From the NCBI RefSeq assembly GCF_042682045.1, contig NZ_JBHUGS010000002.1, positions 310,001-374,000 of the forward strand: a stretch of 64,000 bases of DNA, given 5' to 3'. The position numbers were made by a program, and so were the translations under genes. Positions 51,389-59,143 of the stretch are shown one piece after another. The notes below the pieces were generated by a model, which saw only the letters and a program-made list of their open reading frames with translations, was not told the origin of the DNA and did no database searches. Position 1 is the stretch's first letter. Every line of letters begins with the position of its first letter. This DNA comes from Sphingomonas_R arantia (lineage in GTDB: Bacteria; Pseudomonadota; Alphaproteobacteria; Sphingomonadales; Sphingomonadaceae).

Positions 51389-53284
51389 TTAGGCGACACC
51401 GAACAGGCGGGTCAGCGATTTTTCGAGCATCAGCAGCTGCCAGAGCAGGCGGCCATGGTCGGCACGGCCGCTGCGATGGTCGTCCGCAACCGATTTCAGG
51501 CGTGCGCCGTCGAACCAGCCGGTCGCGGACAGTGCCGAACCCTCGCCGATCCGCTGCGCCTCCGCCGCCAGCGGCCCGCGGAACCAGGCGGTGATCGGCG
51601 TCACGAACCCCATCTTGCGGCGATACAGGATCTCGTCCGGCAGACGGCGGGCGAGCGCCTTCTTCAGGAGCCACTTGCCCTGCCCGCGGTGCAGCCGCAT
51701 CGACGCGGGCAGCCGGGCTGCTAATTCGACCAGCCGGTGGTCGAGCAGCGGTTCGCGCGCCTCCAGGCTGACCGCCATGCTGGCGCGGTCGACCTTGGTC
51801 AGGATGTCGCCGGGCAGCCAGATCTGCATGTCCGCATATTGCGCGCGGTCGATCGGGTCGCGCGCCGGGGCGTCGGTCATCGCCTTGACGTAGCGGTCCT
51901 CCGCCCGGTGGCCGGACAGGCTGCGCGCGAAGCCGGGGGCGTAGAGCGCGTGGCGATCGGCGTGCGACGTGATGCCGACCGCGGTGGCATAGGCCTCCGC
52001 CCCGCTCTGCCCCAGCGATTGCAGTGTCGATTTTGCGCGGAACATTTGCGGCGCCCAAGCGAGCTTCGGATAGGCGGCACCCAGCCGGCCGAACACCGGT
52101 TCGCGCAAGCTGGCCGGGATCATCCCGCGCACGCGCTCCTCCGCGGCGTGGAAGGCGTGGCGGCGATATCCGGCGAACGCCTCGTCCGCGCCGTCGCCCG
52201 ACAACGCCACCGTCACCGTCTCGCGCGCCAGTTCGCAGACGCGGTAGGTCGGCAGCGCGGAGGCATCCGCGAACGGCTCGTCATAGGCGGCGACCAACGT
52301 GTCGATCAGGCCGAAGTCGCCCGCCGCAACCGTCCGTTCGCGGTGGTCGGTCGCGAACCGGTCCGCCACGATGCGGGCATAGCGCGTCTCGTCATAGCCG
52401 GCGCTGTCGAACCCGATCGAACAGGTCTGGACGGCGTGCGGGCTGGCCTCCGCCATCATCGCGACGACGCCCGACGAATCGACGCCGCCGGACAGGAACG
52501 CCCCGAGTGGTACGTCCGCCACCATCCGCGACCGGACGGCGTCGCGCAGGCGGGCGTCGAGCTCCTCGGTCAGCGCGGCGACGCTGCCGGTGGCCCGATC
52601 GGCGAAGCTTAGCTGGTACCATTTGGTCGGGGCCGGCAGCGGTTGCCCGCGGCGGACGAGCATGTGGTGCCCGGCGGGCAGCTTGCTGACCCCCGCCACG
52701 ATGCAGGCGTCGTCGGGGACATAGCCATAGGCCAGATAATCGTCGATCGCGGTCAGGTCGGGCACCGCACGGAACAGCGGGTGCGCCAGGATCGCCTTGA
52801 GTTCCGACGCGAACAGCAGCGCGCCGTCGGACAGCGTCGCGTAGAACAGCGGCTTCACGCCGAACCGGTCGCGCGCCAGGAACAGCGTGTTCTCGGCCGC
52901 ATCGTGCAGCGCGAAGGCGAACATGCCGTTGAACCGGTCGAGGCACGCCGGCCCCCAGCGCCGGTAGGCGTGCAGGATGACCTCGGTATCGCAATCGGTG
53001 TGGAAGCGGTGGCCGGCGAGCGACAGTTCGGCGCGGACCTCGGCGAAGTTGTAGATCTCGCCGTTGAACACGATCGTCAGATGGTCGAGCAGCATCGGCT
53101 GCGCGCCGGCCGGCGTCGGATCGATGATGGCGAGCCGGCGATGGCCGAGCCCGACGCCGCTGCCGGTCCAGACCCCCGCGCCGTCCGGCCCGCGATGCGC
53201 GATCGCGTCGGTCATGCCGCGGACGCGCGCGGGATCGACGGGCTTGCCGGTCTCGCGGTGGAAGATGCCGGCGATGCCGCACAT
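51389..53284 (-). CDS. XrtA-associated asparagine-synthase-like amidotransferase 1
   Basis: This is a class II glutamine amidotransferase fused to an asparagine-synthetase-like domain (TIGR03108-type), found with exosortase A loci; its acceptor is unknown. It has 631 residues from the ATG at 53284-53282. The nucleophile Cys2 is in MCGIAGIFHRETGKP. Glutaminase-domain residues are in AIAHRGPDGAGVW and VFNGEIYNF, and the ATP-pyrophosphatase loop SGGVDSS lies at residues 265-271. DMQIWLPGDILTKVDRASMA belongs to the synthase domain. The ATG shares one base with the exosortase TGA. A generic AsnB is possible, but the context points to modification of a polysaccharide or glycan. Confidence 0.92.
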   Translation of the reverse strand: MCGIAGIFHRETGKPVDPARVRGMTDAIAHRGPDGAGVWTGSGVGLGHRRLAIIDPTPAGAQPMLLDHLTIVFNGEIYNFAEVRAELSLAGHRFHTDCDTEVILHAYRRWGPACLDRFNGMFAFALHDAAENTLFLARDRFGVKPLFYATLSDGALLFASELKAILAHPLFRAVPDLTAIDDYLAYGYVPDDACIVAGVSKLPAGHHMLVRRGQPLPAPTKWYQLSFADRATGSVAALTEELDARLRDAVRSRMVADVPLGAFLSGGVDSSGVVAMMAEASPHAVQTCSIGFDSAGYDETRYARIVADRFATDHRERTVAAGDFGLIDTLVAAYDEPFADASALPTYRVCELARETVTVALSGDGADEAFAGYRRHAFHAAEERVRGMIPASLREPVFGRLGAAYPKLAWAPQMFRAKSTLQSLGQSGAEAYATAVGITSHADRHALYAPGFARSLSGHRAEDRYVKAMTDAPARDPIDRAQYADMQIWLPGDILTKVDRASMAVSLEAREPLLDHRLVELAARLPASMRLHRGQGKWLLKKALARRLPDEILYRRKMGFVTPITAWFRGPLAAEAQRIGEGSALSATGWFDGARLKSVADDHRSGRADHGRLLWQLLMLEKSLTRLFGVA

Positions 53285-54819
53285 CAGCGCGTCGCCCGGT
53301 CGGCAAGTGCGTCGATCGGCCCGATCGCGGCGCGGAACCGGTCGAGCGCCGGGCGCGCGGTGCCGCCGCGTGGGGCCTGCGCCGACAGGATGATCGCGAC
53401 GGCGCGCTGTGGTGCTCCGGTCAGCCGCGCACGGAGGGTTTCGAGTTTCACGCGAGTCTCGCTGCCGGTGGTGAGGGTGCCGATGCGGTAGAAGATCAGG
53501 ACGTCGCGCGGCGTATCGCCCGGCCCGACGATCCGCATCGCCCGGCCATCCGCGACCTTTGCGCCGTCCGCCCCCCATGTCCAGCGGCTCTGCGGATCGA
53601 CCGCACCGATGCCGTAGCCGACGACCTCGTGGCCCTCCTCCTGATCGCCGTACGCCGCGATCGCGAGATCGACGACGGTGCCGTCCGCCGCGCGGTAATG
53701 CGCCAGTGCGAACCGGTCCGCACCGGGGAAGCGCGGTGCCCAGGGCAGACCGTGCGTTGCGGACACCGGCGTCCAACTGTTCGGAGAGGGTAGAGCAATG
53801 GCGGCCGGGGCGAGGCGGCCGCCGGAAGCGGCGAGTTCGGTCCACGTGACGGGTGCCGCAGCGATCAGCACGGCCGCCACCGCGACGGCAACGCGGCGGC
53901 GCGGATCGGCGTGCGGCGGCACCGGTTCGATCCGCGCGGGGTCGAACGCGGGATCGTCCGGCGCGCGATCGAAAAAGCGCCAGCTGAGCCCGAGCAGCAG
54001 TCCGATCACGACGGCGAAGAACACCCAGCCGTAGACGACATGATCGAAGCTGCCGGCGACATCGGTGTCGGTATAGTTCGCGACCAGGATGGTGCCGAAC
54101 GCCCGCACGCCGTTGGCGAGCACGGGGATGACGATCGCCAGTGTCATGAACGCGATGCGGCGGCGGATGCTGCGGAAGCAGACGTTTGCGGCGAGCGCGC
54201 CGAGCGCCACCATCGCGATCAGGAACTTCGCGCCGGAACAGGCCTCCGCCACCTCGAACCAGCCATGCGCGGTGGTGATGAAGATGCCGTCGAGCCGCGC
54301 GGCGATGCCGAACAGATGGAGGAGGGCCATGCACATCTGCGCCGTGATCGCCTGAAGCGGCGGCACCAGCCCCTCCCCCGCCGGCACGAGGAAGAAGGCG
54401 TAGCAGAGGGGGAACAGCAGCCCGCGGGTGACCGCCGGGCCGAGCGTCGCGACGACCACGCCCTGCAGCATCAGCACCAGCCCGAGATGCCGCGCGATCG
54501 CGACCCCGGCAGCATGGCCGAGCAGCCAGCCGGCGGCCCCCGCGGCGACGATCAGCAGCCCCGGCGCCCAACCGCGCGGGCAGAGCCGAGCGAGTTCTGG
54601 TGCGCGCTGCCACACCAGCCAGCCGATCAGCGGCAGGATAAACAGGCAATGTTCGAAGGTCGAACTGGTCCACCAGATGCGCGCCATGTCCGCTGCATCG
54701 CCACCGAACAGCAACAGCACGGCAAGCATCGCGGCGATCACGATCGGGACGGCGGCCGCCCACGCGTCACGGGTATCGGTGGTTTCCGGCGCGACCGGCA
54801 CCGCACGCATCGCGGTCAT
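53284..54819 (-). CDS. xrtA: Exosortase A (XrtA) fused to an EpsI domain
   Basis: Exosortases are polytopic membrane cysteine proteases that cut PEP-CTERM proteins, analogous to sortase. The 511-residue product has about eight hydrophobic segments in the first 280 residues. The predicted catalytic triad is Cys194 in FEVAEACSGAKFLIAMVAL, Arg239 in VLANGVRAFGTILVANY and His260 in GSFDHVVYGWVFF. Residues ~310-511 form a periplasmic EpsI-like domain (WTPVSATHGLPWAPRFPGAD; VVGYGIGAVDPQSRWTWG). The ATG overlaps the glycosyltransferase stop (ATGA). No substrate with a PEP-CTERM tail is encoded in the window. Confidence 0.94.
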   Translation of the reverse strand: MTAMRAVPVAPETTDTRDAWAAAVPIVIAAMLAVLLLFGGDAADMARIWWTSSTFEHCLFILPLIGWLVWQRAPELARLCPRGWAPGLLIVAAGAAGWLLGHAAGVAIARHLGLVLMLQGVVVATLGPAVTRGLLFPLCYAFFLVPAGEGLVPPLQAITAQMCMALLHLFGIAARLDGIFITTAHGWFEVAEACSGAKFLIAMVALGALAANVCFRSIRRRIAFMTLAIVIPVLANGVRAFGTILVANYTDTDVAGSFDHVVYGWVFFAVVIGLLLGLSWRFFDRAPDDPAFDPARIEPVPPHADPRRRVAVAVAAVLIAAAPVTWTELAASGGRLAPAAIALPSPNSWTPVSATHGLPWAPRFPGADRFALAHYRAADGTVVDLAIAAYGDQEEGHEVVGYGIGAVDPQSRWTWGADGAKVADGRAMRIVGPGDTPRDVLIFYRIGTLTTGSETRVKLETLRARLTGAPQRAVAIILSAQAPRGGTARPALDRFRAAIGPIDALADRATR

Positions 54820-56039
54820 TCGGCCGCGATCGCGCGTGCGTCCCCTTGGCCCGTCACCATCGGCGCCAGCGGCGTGAGCACGCGGTCCCAGCCGTAGCGC
54901 TCCACCATCCGCGCGCGCGCGGCGCGGCCGAGCGTGGCGCGACGGACGGGATCGGCGATCAGTGCGCGGACGACGTCGGCCTGACGGTCCGGCCCCGCGA
55001 CGATCAGGTGGCGACCGGGTTCGGCGTCGATCCCCTCATGCGCGGACGGGCTGGCGACGACCGCCTTGCCCATCGCCATCGCCTCCAGCACCTTGTTCTG
55101 GATGCCGCGCGCGAGTTTCAGCGGAGCGACCACGACGTCGGCGGCGGCGAGCCAGGGGCGGACGTCCGGAACCTCGCCGACGACCATGACGCCCGGCAGA
55201 GTCGCCAGTGCACGCACCGCGGGGACCGGCGCGCGGCCGACGATGGCGAAGCGTGCGGTGGGGTACGAAGTGCGGACGGCGGGCAGGATGTCGCGCGCGA
55301 ACCCGTCGACCGCCTCGACATTGGGGGCATAATCCATCTGGCCGGTGAACAGGATCAGCGGACCGTCGCCCGCCGAAACCGGGGTGATGTCGGCGTCCGG
55401 ATCGAAGGTGGCGAGATCGATGCCGTTTTCCAGCGCGGCGACGCGGCCGGAGACGGCGGGATGACGGTGGGCGAAGACGTCCGCCTCCGCTCGGCTGACG
55501 AACAGCGACAGGTCGGCGCGTTCGGCCACCTTGCCTTCGAAGTCCGCCAGCAGCCGGCCTTCGCGCGCGTTCACCTGTCGCCAGAGCAGGCCGGCGGTGG
55601 CCGCGTAGCCGTCGAACTTGGCGCTGTCGACGTCGACGAAATCCATCAGAAAACGGGCGGTGATGTCGTGCGGCACGAACTGCGCCATCTGGCCGGAGAA
55701 GGCGTAGACCGTATCGATCCGCACGCGGCCCAGCAGGCCGTTCGCCGCGCGGCGCATCGCGGGATCGTCGAACATCGCGAGCGACACCGGGCGGCGCGAC
55801 GCGAGCGCGGCCACCGCCCCGAACGCTCGCCCGCGCCGGCGGACGATGACCTTTGACGACGACACCCACGGTGCCAGTCCGGCGACATGCGCGGCGTCGG
55901 CCTCATCGTCGGCAAAGGTCAGCAGGTGGACGCGGCCGAGCGCGGACAGTGCTTTCAGGATATGGAACGACCGGATCTTGTCGCCGCGATCGGGCGGGAA
56001 CGGGACGCGGTGGCAGAGGAACAGGATGTCGCGGCTCAC
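54816..56039 (-). CDS. XrtA/PEP-CTERM-system glycosyltransferase (TIGR03087-like)
   Basis: This GT-B glycosyltransferase likely adds one sugar of the exported polysaccharide repeat. The product of 407 residues begins VSRDILFLCHRVPFPPDRGD, close to the start of TIGR03087-type enzymes, with DKIRSFHILKALSALGRVHL. The donor-binding half has LILFTGQMDYAPNVEAVDGF, ALENGIDLATFDPDADITPV and LAAADVVVAPLKLARGIQNK, plus VLEAMAMGKAVVASPSAHEG, the usual nucleotide-sugar signature. The start is GTG 56039-56037, overlapping the FemAB-like gene's TGA (GTGA). The donor and acceptor cannot be read from sequence. Confidence 0.92.
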   Translation of the reverse strand: MSRDILFLCHRVPFPPDRGDKIRSFHILKALSALGRVHLLTFADDEADAAHVAGLAPWVSSSKVIVRRRGRAFGAVAALASRRPVSLAMFDDPAMRRAANGLLGRVRIDTVYAFSGQMAQFVPHDITARFLMDFVDVDSAKFDGYAATAGLLWRQVNAREGRLLADFEGKVAERADLSLFVSRAEADVFAHRHPAVSGRVAALENGIDLATFDPDADITPVSAGDGPLILFTGQMDYAPNVEAVDGFARDILPAVRTSYPTARFAIVGRAPVPAVRALATLPGVMVVGEVPDVRPWLAAADVVVAPLKLARGIQNKVLEAMAMGKAVVASPSAHEGIDAEPGRHLIVAGPDRQADVVRALIADPVRRATLGRAARARMVERYGWDRVLTPLAPMVTGQGDARAIAAE

Positions 56040-57058
56040 CCCAGCCCCCGCGCGATCCAGGGGCCGATCAGGTTCGCGACGGGCAAGGGCAGCTTCTTCC
56101 ACAGCGCGATCTTCGCCTGGTACTTCGGATCGAGCGGATTGATCTCGCGCGGGGTGTCGCCGTGGACCGCGTAGGACAGCGGTTGCGGATCGAAGCCCCA
56201 GTTGCGCTTGAACGCGGCGGCGCCGGTGCCGACCTTCGACCGGCCGAAATCGAACCGCGTGCATCCGCGCGCGCGGGCATGGCCCATCAACGCATAATAC
56301 ATCAGGTCGTTGGCGCGCATGGACCGGGCCTCCGTCGTCCCGCCGCCCCAATAGGGCATCACCGTGCCGCGATGATAGAGGCTGAGCACGGATGCGATCG
56401 GCCGCCCCTCGTGACGGACGGTCAGGATGTCGGCGTCGTCTCCGAACCGGTCGAGCACCGAGCCGAACAGCTTGGCCGGGAACACCGGCGTGCCGAGATT
56501 GTGTACGCTAGCGGCGTAGACCGAATGGTGATCGGCGCGCTCCGCCGCGTCGCGACCGGTGGTGACGGTCATGTCGTTGCCGAGCGCGCGGCGGACCTCG
56601 GCGCGTTGCTTGCGCGGGATGGCAAGCAGTTCGGCTGCGTCGTCCGCGGCGATCGGGCGGGTGAAGCCGACATAGGTCGTGTCGTCGCGGTGCCAGGCGG
56701 CGGGGAGCCAGCCGCCGCGGAGTTCGACCGAGGGGCAGGATGAGCGTGCGGCGAGCGCGACCGCGGCGTCGGCAAGCGTTTGGGCGGCGGTGTCGTCGTC
56801 CGCGAGAATGCCGCCCGCGACCGCGAAACCGGTGGCGGCGAGTGCTCGACCGAATAGAGCGGAGTGGACTTCGGTCAGCGGGAGGATGCCGACTAGGGTT
56901 TCGGCGCGATAAACGGCGAGGAGGTGCGGGGTTTGCTTGCAGCCTGCGCAAACGGCGAGGTTCCAGGCGGAGAGGTGGAACGGCGTGCCGTCGGCGTGCT
57001 GGCGGGCATAATCGTCACAGCGAGCGACCTGCGCGGCGTCGGTGATGACGTTGCGCAC
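56036..57058 (-). CDS. FemAB-family XrtA-associated acyltransferase
   Basis: This GNAT/FemAB-like protein is usually called FemAB-like, PEP-CTERM-system-associated (TIGR03019); it may transfer an amino acid or acyl group to the exported polymer. Distinctive segments are HLSAWNLAVCAGCKQTPHLL, ILPLTEVHSALFGRALAATG, YVGFTRPIAADDAAELLAIP and HEGRPIASVLSLYHRGTVMP. YWGGGTTEARSMRANDLMYY and FDFGRSKVGTGAAAFKRNWG are conserved in the family. The start is uncertain: GTG 57058 (VRNVITDAAQVARCDDYARQ) gives 340 residues, near the family size. TTG 57136 and GTG 57106 extend the frame without a ribosome site. Confidence 0.9.
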   Translation of the reverse strand: MRNVITDAAQVARCDDYARQHADGTPFHLSAWNLAVCAGCKQTPHLLAVYRAETLVGILPLTEVHSALFGRALAATGFAVAGGILADDDTAAQTLADAAVALAARSSCPSVELRGGWLPAAWHRDDTTYVGFTRPIAADDAAELLAIPRKQRAEVRRALGNDMTVTTGRDAAERADHHSVYAASVHNLGTPVFPAKLFGSVLDRFGDDADILTVRHEGRPIASVLSLYHRGTVMPYWGGGTTEARSMRANDLMYYALMGHARARGCTRFDFGRSKVGTGAAAFKRNWGFDPQPLSYAVHGDTPREINPLDPKYQAKIALWKKLPLPVANLIGPWIARGLG

Positions 57059-57149
57059 CGACAAGCCGGTGACGGCAGGCCGCGTCTCACCATGCGGCCT
57101 ATGCACTGGATACGGCGTTAGGTGCTCTTGCGACAAGGTTGTGTCTAGG

Positions 57150-57167
57150 CCCCGGCCTGCGCCGGGG
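57150..57167. repeat. Short GC palindrome upstream of the FemAB-like gene
   Basis: CCCCGGC (57150-57156) pairs perfectly with GCCGGGG (57161-57167) around CTGC. It is in the gap between the deacetylase stop and the FemAB-like gene start, so it lies inside the operon. No T-tract adjoins it. Confidence 0.6.
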
Positions 57168-57188
57168 AACCCTCGAGGGAGCTTTGGC

Positions 57189-58055
57189 TCACAGCGTTGC
57201 GGCCTGGCGGGCGACGACGTGGTCGGTGCGGTCCCAGGCGAACTCCTTGAGGAGCCGTTCCAGCTTGCCCTCCATCGCGGACAGCCGGCTGTAGTGGCGC
57301 AGTTTCGAGCGGAGCGGGGCGTTCGCGACGCGCGGCTGCTGGGGGTCGATCTCCCAAGGGTGGAAGTAGAACACCGCCGGGCGCCCTTCCATCCCGTTCG
57401 CGCGGCCGATCGCCCAACGCGAGAAGGCGTAGGGCAGCATGCGGAAGAAGCCCCCGCCCCCTGCCGCCAGCGTGCGGCCGCCGATCCGCGCGGTGGTGAC
57501 GGGGAGTTCGATCAGCGGACTGTCCGCCAGCGGCCGCCAGATGTAGCGCGGCGACTCGGGCCAGCCATAATGATCGTGCCGGACCGGCGCGACGCTGGAC
57601 GAATAGGTATAGCCCGCCTCGGCCAGCACCGGGTGTGCCCAGGGTGTGCGGGCGTCGATCGAGAAGCTCGGCGCGCGGTAGCCCGTCACGCGGACGCCAC
57701 CGGCATCCTCGATCGCGGCGCGCGCATTTTCCAGGTCGGCACGGAACTCGTCTGGCGTCAGGGTGAACACGCGCTTGTGATCCCAGCCATGGCTGGCGAT
57801 CTCGTGCCCGGCCGCGACGATCTTGCGGATCAGCTGCGGATGCTGCGCCGCGACGCAGCCGAGCGTGAAGAAGGTGCTCTTCACCCCCACCCGATCGAAC
57901 AGCGCCAGCACCGCGTCCCCGTTCCGCGCGACGCGGTCCTCGCAACCCGCCCAGTCCGAACGCGGGATCACGTTCTCGAACGCGCCGACGTGGAACCAGT
58001 CCTCCAGATCGACGGACATCGCGTTGCGCATGGGCACGGACTGGGCGTCGGGCAT
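57189..58055 (-). CDS. XrtA-system polysaccharide deacetylase
   Basis: This NodB-type deacetylase likely removes acetyl groups from the exported polysaccharide. It has 288 residues from the ATG at 58055-58053. MSVDLEDWFH carries the first Asp and a following Trp-Phe-His, characteristic of TIGR03006-type members. TFFTLGCVAAQHPQLIRKIV, AAGHEIASHGWDHKRVFTLT (the His ligands) and VTGYRAPSFSIDARTPWAHP follow. A DUF3473-like C-terminal part contains EGRPAVFYFHPWEIDPQQP, with the conserved His. Seven bases separate it from the ATPase stop. An upstream start at 58106 overlaps the ATPase and is not preferred. Confidence 0.94.
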   Translation of the reverse strand: MPDAQSVPMRNAMSVDLEDWFHVGAFENVIPRSDWAGCEDRVARNGDAVLALFDRVGVKSTFFTLGCVAAQHPQLIRKIVAAGHEIASHGWDHKRVFTLTPDEFRADLENARAAIEDAGGVRVTGYRAPSFSIDARTPWAHPVLAEAGYTYSSSVAPVRHDHYGWPESPRYIWRPLADSPLIELPVTTARIGGRTLAAGGGGFFRMLPYAFSRWAIGRANGMEGRPAVFYFHPWEIDPQQPRVANAPLRSKLRHYSRLSAMEGKLERLLKEFAWDRTDHVVARQAATL

Positions 58056-58062
58056 GAGACGA

Positions 58063-59094
58063 TCAGGCCGCGTTGTGGCGCGAACGATCGGAGCGCAGCG
58101 GCGCATCGCTTTCGACCCAGTCGATCAGCAGGCCGAGCACGCGGCGCAGCGACGACTCGAGTTCATCCTGGCGCGCCTCGATCGCATTCAACCGGGCGTC
58201 GTACGCGGGTTCGGCACGGAGTGGCGTGACCGACGCGCTGCGCAGGCGCGGTTCGTTTTCGGCGGCGACGCGTGGGCGGTTGGCATCGCCGTCCATCTCC
58301 GACGCCACGCTGTCGACCAGCGCCGCATCGATCACGGTCCGATCCTCGACCGCAGCAGCGAGCAGGACGCGGCCGGCGATCTGGTTCAGCTTGCGGGGCA
58401 CGCCGCCCGAATGGCGGAAAAAGGCGTCGTACGCGGCGGGCTCGAAATCCGGATTGCCCGCCCAGCCGACCCGCGCGAGGCGGTGGAGCATATAGGGTTC
58501 GACCTCGTTCGCGGTCATCGGATCGAGGTGATGCGTCGCGATCACGCGCTGGCGCAACTGCTCCAGCCGGTCCGACTGCTGCAACAGCTCGCGGAACTCG
58601 GGCTGGCCAAGCAGGAAGATCTGGAGGAGCGGCTGGTTGCCGGTCTGGAAATTCGACAGCATCCGCAGCTCCTCGAGCGCGCCGAGCGACAGCGTCTGCG
58701 CTTCGTCGACGATCAGGAGCGTGCGGCGGCCGGAGCGCGCCTCGTTGACCAGATGGCGTTCGATCCGGTCGATCAGTGCCGCCTTGTCGTGCGCACCGCC
58801 GCCGACGCCGAACGCCTGCGCCACCAATGCGACAAGCTGGTCGGCGTCGGCCTGCGTTGACACCAGCCGGACCGCGGTCAGGCGCTGCGGATCGACCGTC
58901 TCCATCAAATGCGCGACCAGCGTGGTCTTGCCCGCGCCGATGTCACCGGTGATGACGATGAAGCCTTCGCCCTGCGCCAGGCCATAGCCCAGATAGGCCA
59001 TCGCCTTGCGGTGGGTGGCGCTTTCGAACCAGAAACGTGGGTCGGGCGTCAGCTGGAACGGGCGATCGGTCAGCCCATAATGATCTTGGTACAT
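58063..59094 (-). CDS. XrtA-associated AAA ATPase (TIGR03015-like)
   Basis: This ExeA-like ATPase is found in PEP-CTERM/XrtA polysaccharide loci and probably powers an envelope process. The protein has 343 residues. MYQDHYGLTDRPFQLTPDPR is the family N-terminus. Walker A is GDIGAGKT at residues 50-57, and Walker B is TLLIVDEAQTLS. NQPLLQIFLLGQPEFRELLQ and SGGVPRKLNQIAGRVLLAAA follow, the latter near the sensor region. The C-terminal 80 residues are rich in Arg and Glu and differ from other members. The ATG at 59094 has AGGAGA seven bases before it. The outer-membrane-protein gene stops 49 bp upstream. Confidence 0.94.
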   Translation of the reverse strand: MYQDHYGLTDRPFQLTPDPRFWFESATHRKAMAYLGYGLAQGEGFIVITGDIGAGKTTLVAHLMETVDPQRLTAVRLVSTQADADQLVALVAQAFGVGGGAHDKAALIDRIERHLVNEARSGRRTLLIVDEAQTLSLGALEELRMLSNFQTGNQPLLQIFLLGQPEFRELLQQSDRLEQLRQRVIATHHLDPMTANEVEPYMLHRLARVGWAGNPDFEPAAYDAFFRHSGGVPRKLNQIAGRVLLAAAVEDRTVIDAALVDSVASEMDGDANRPRVAAENEPRLRSASVTPLRAEPAYDARLNAIEARQDELESSLRRVLGLLIDWVESDAPLRSDRSRHNAA

Positions 59095-59143
59095 AGTGGC
59101 GTCTCCTGCGCGGCACTGTATCCGCGCAATCCTTAACGTTGGC

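Noticed and set aside
51389..54763. Single 1124-residue protein spanning amidotransferase and exosortase
   Set aside because: The upstream part of this frame is the shadow of the exosortase gene; the real amidotransferase starts at MCGIAGIF, where Cys must be residue 2 after Met removal.
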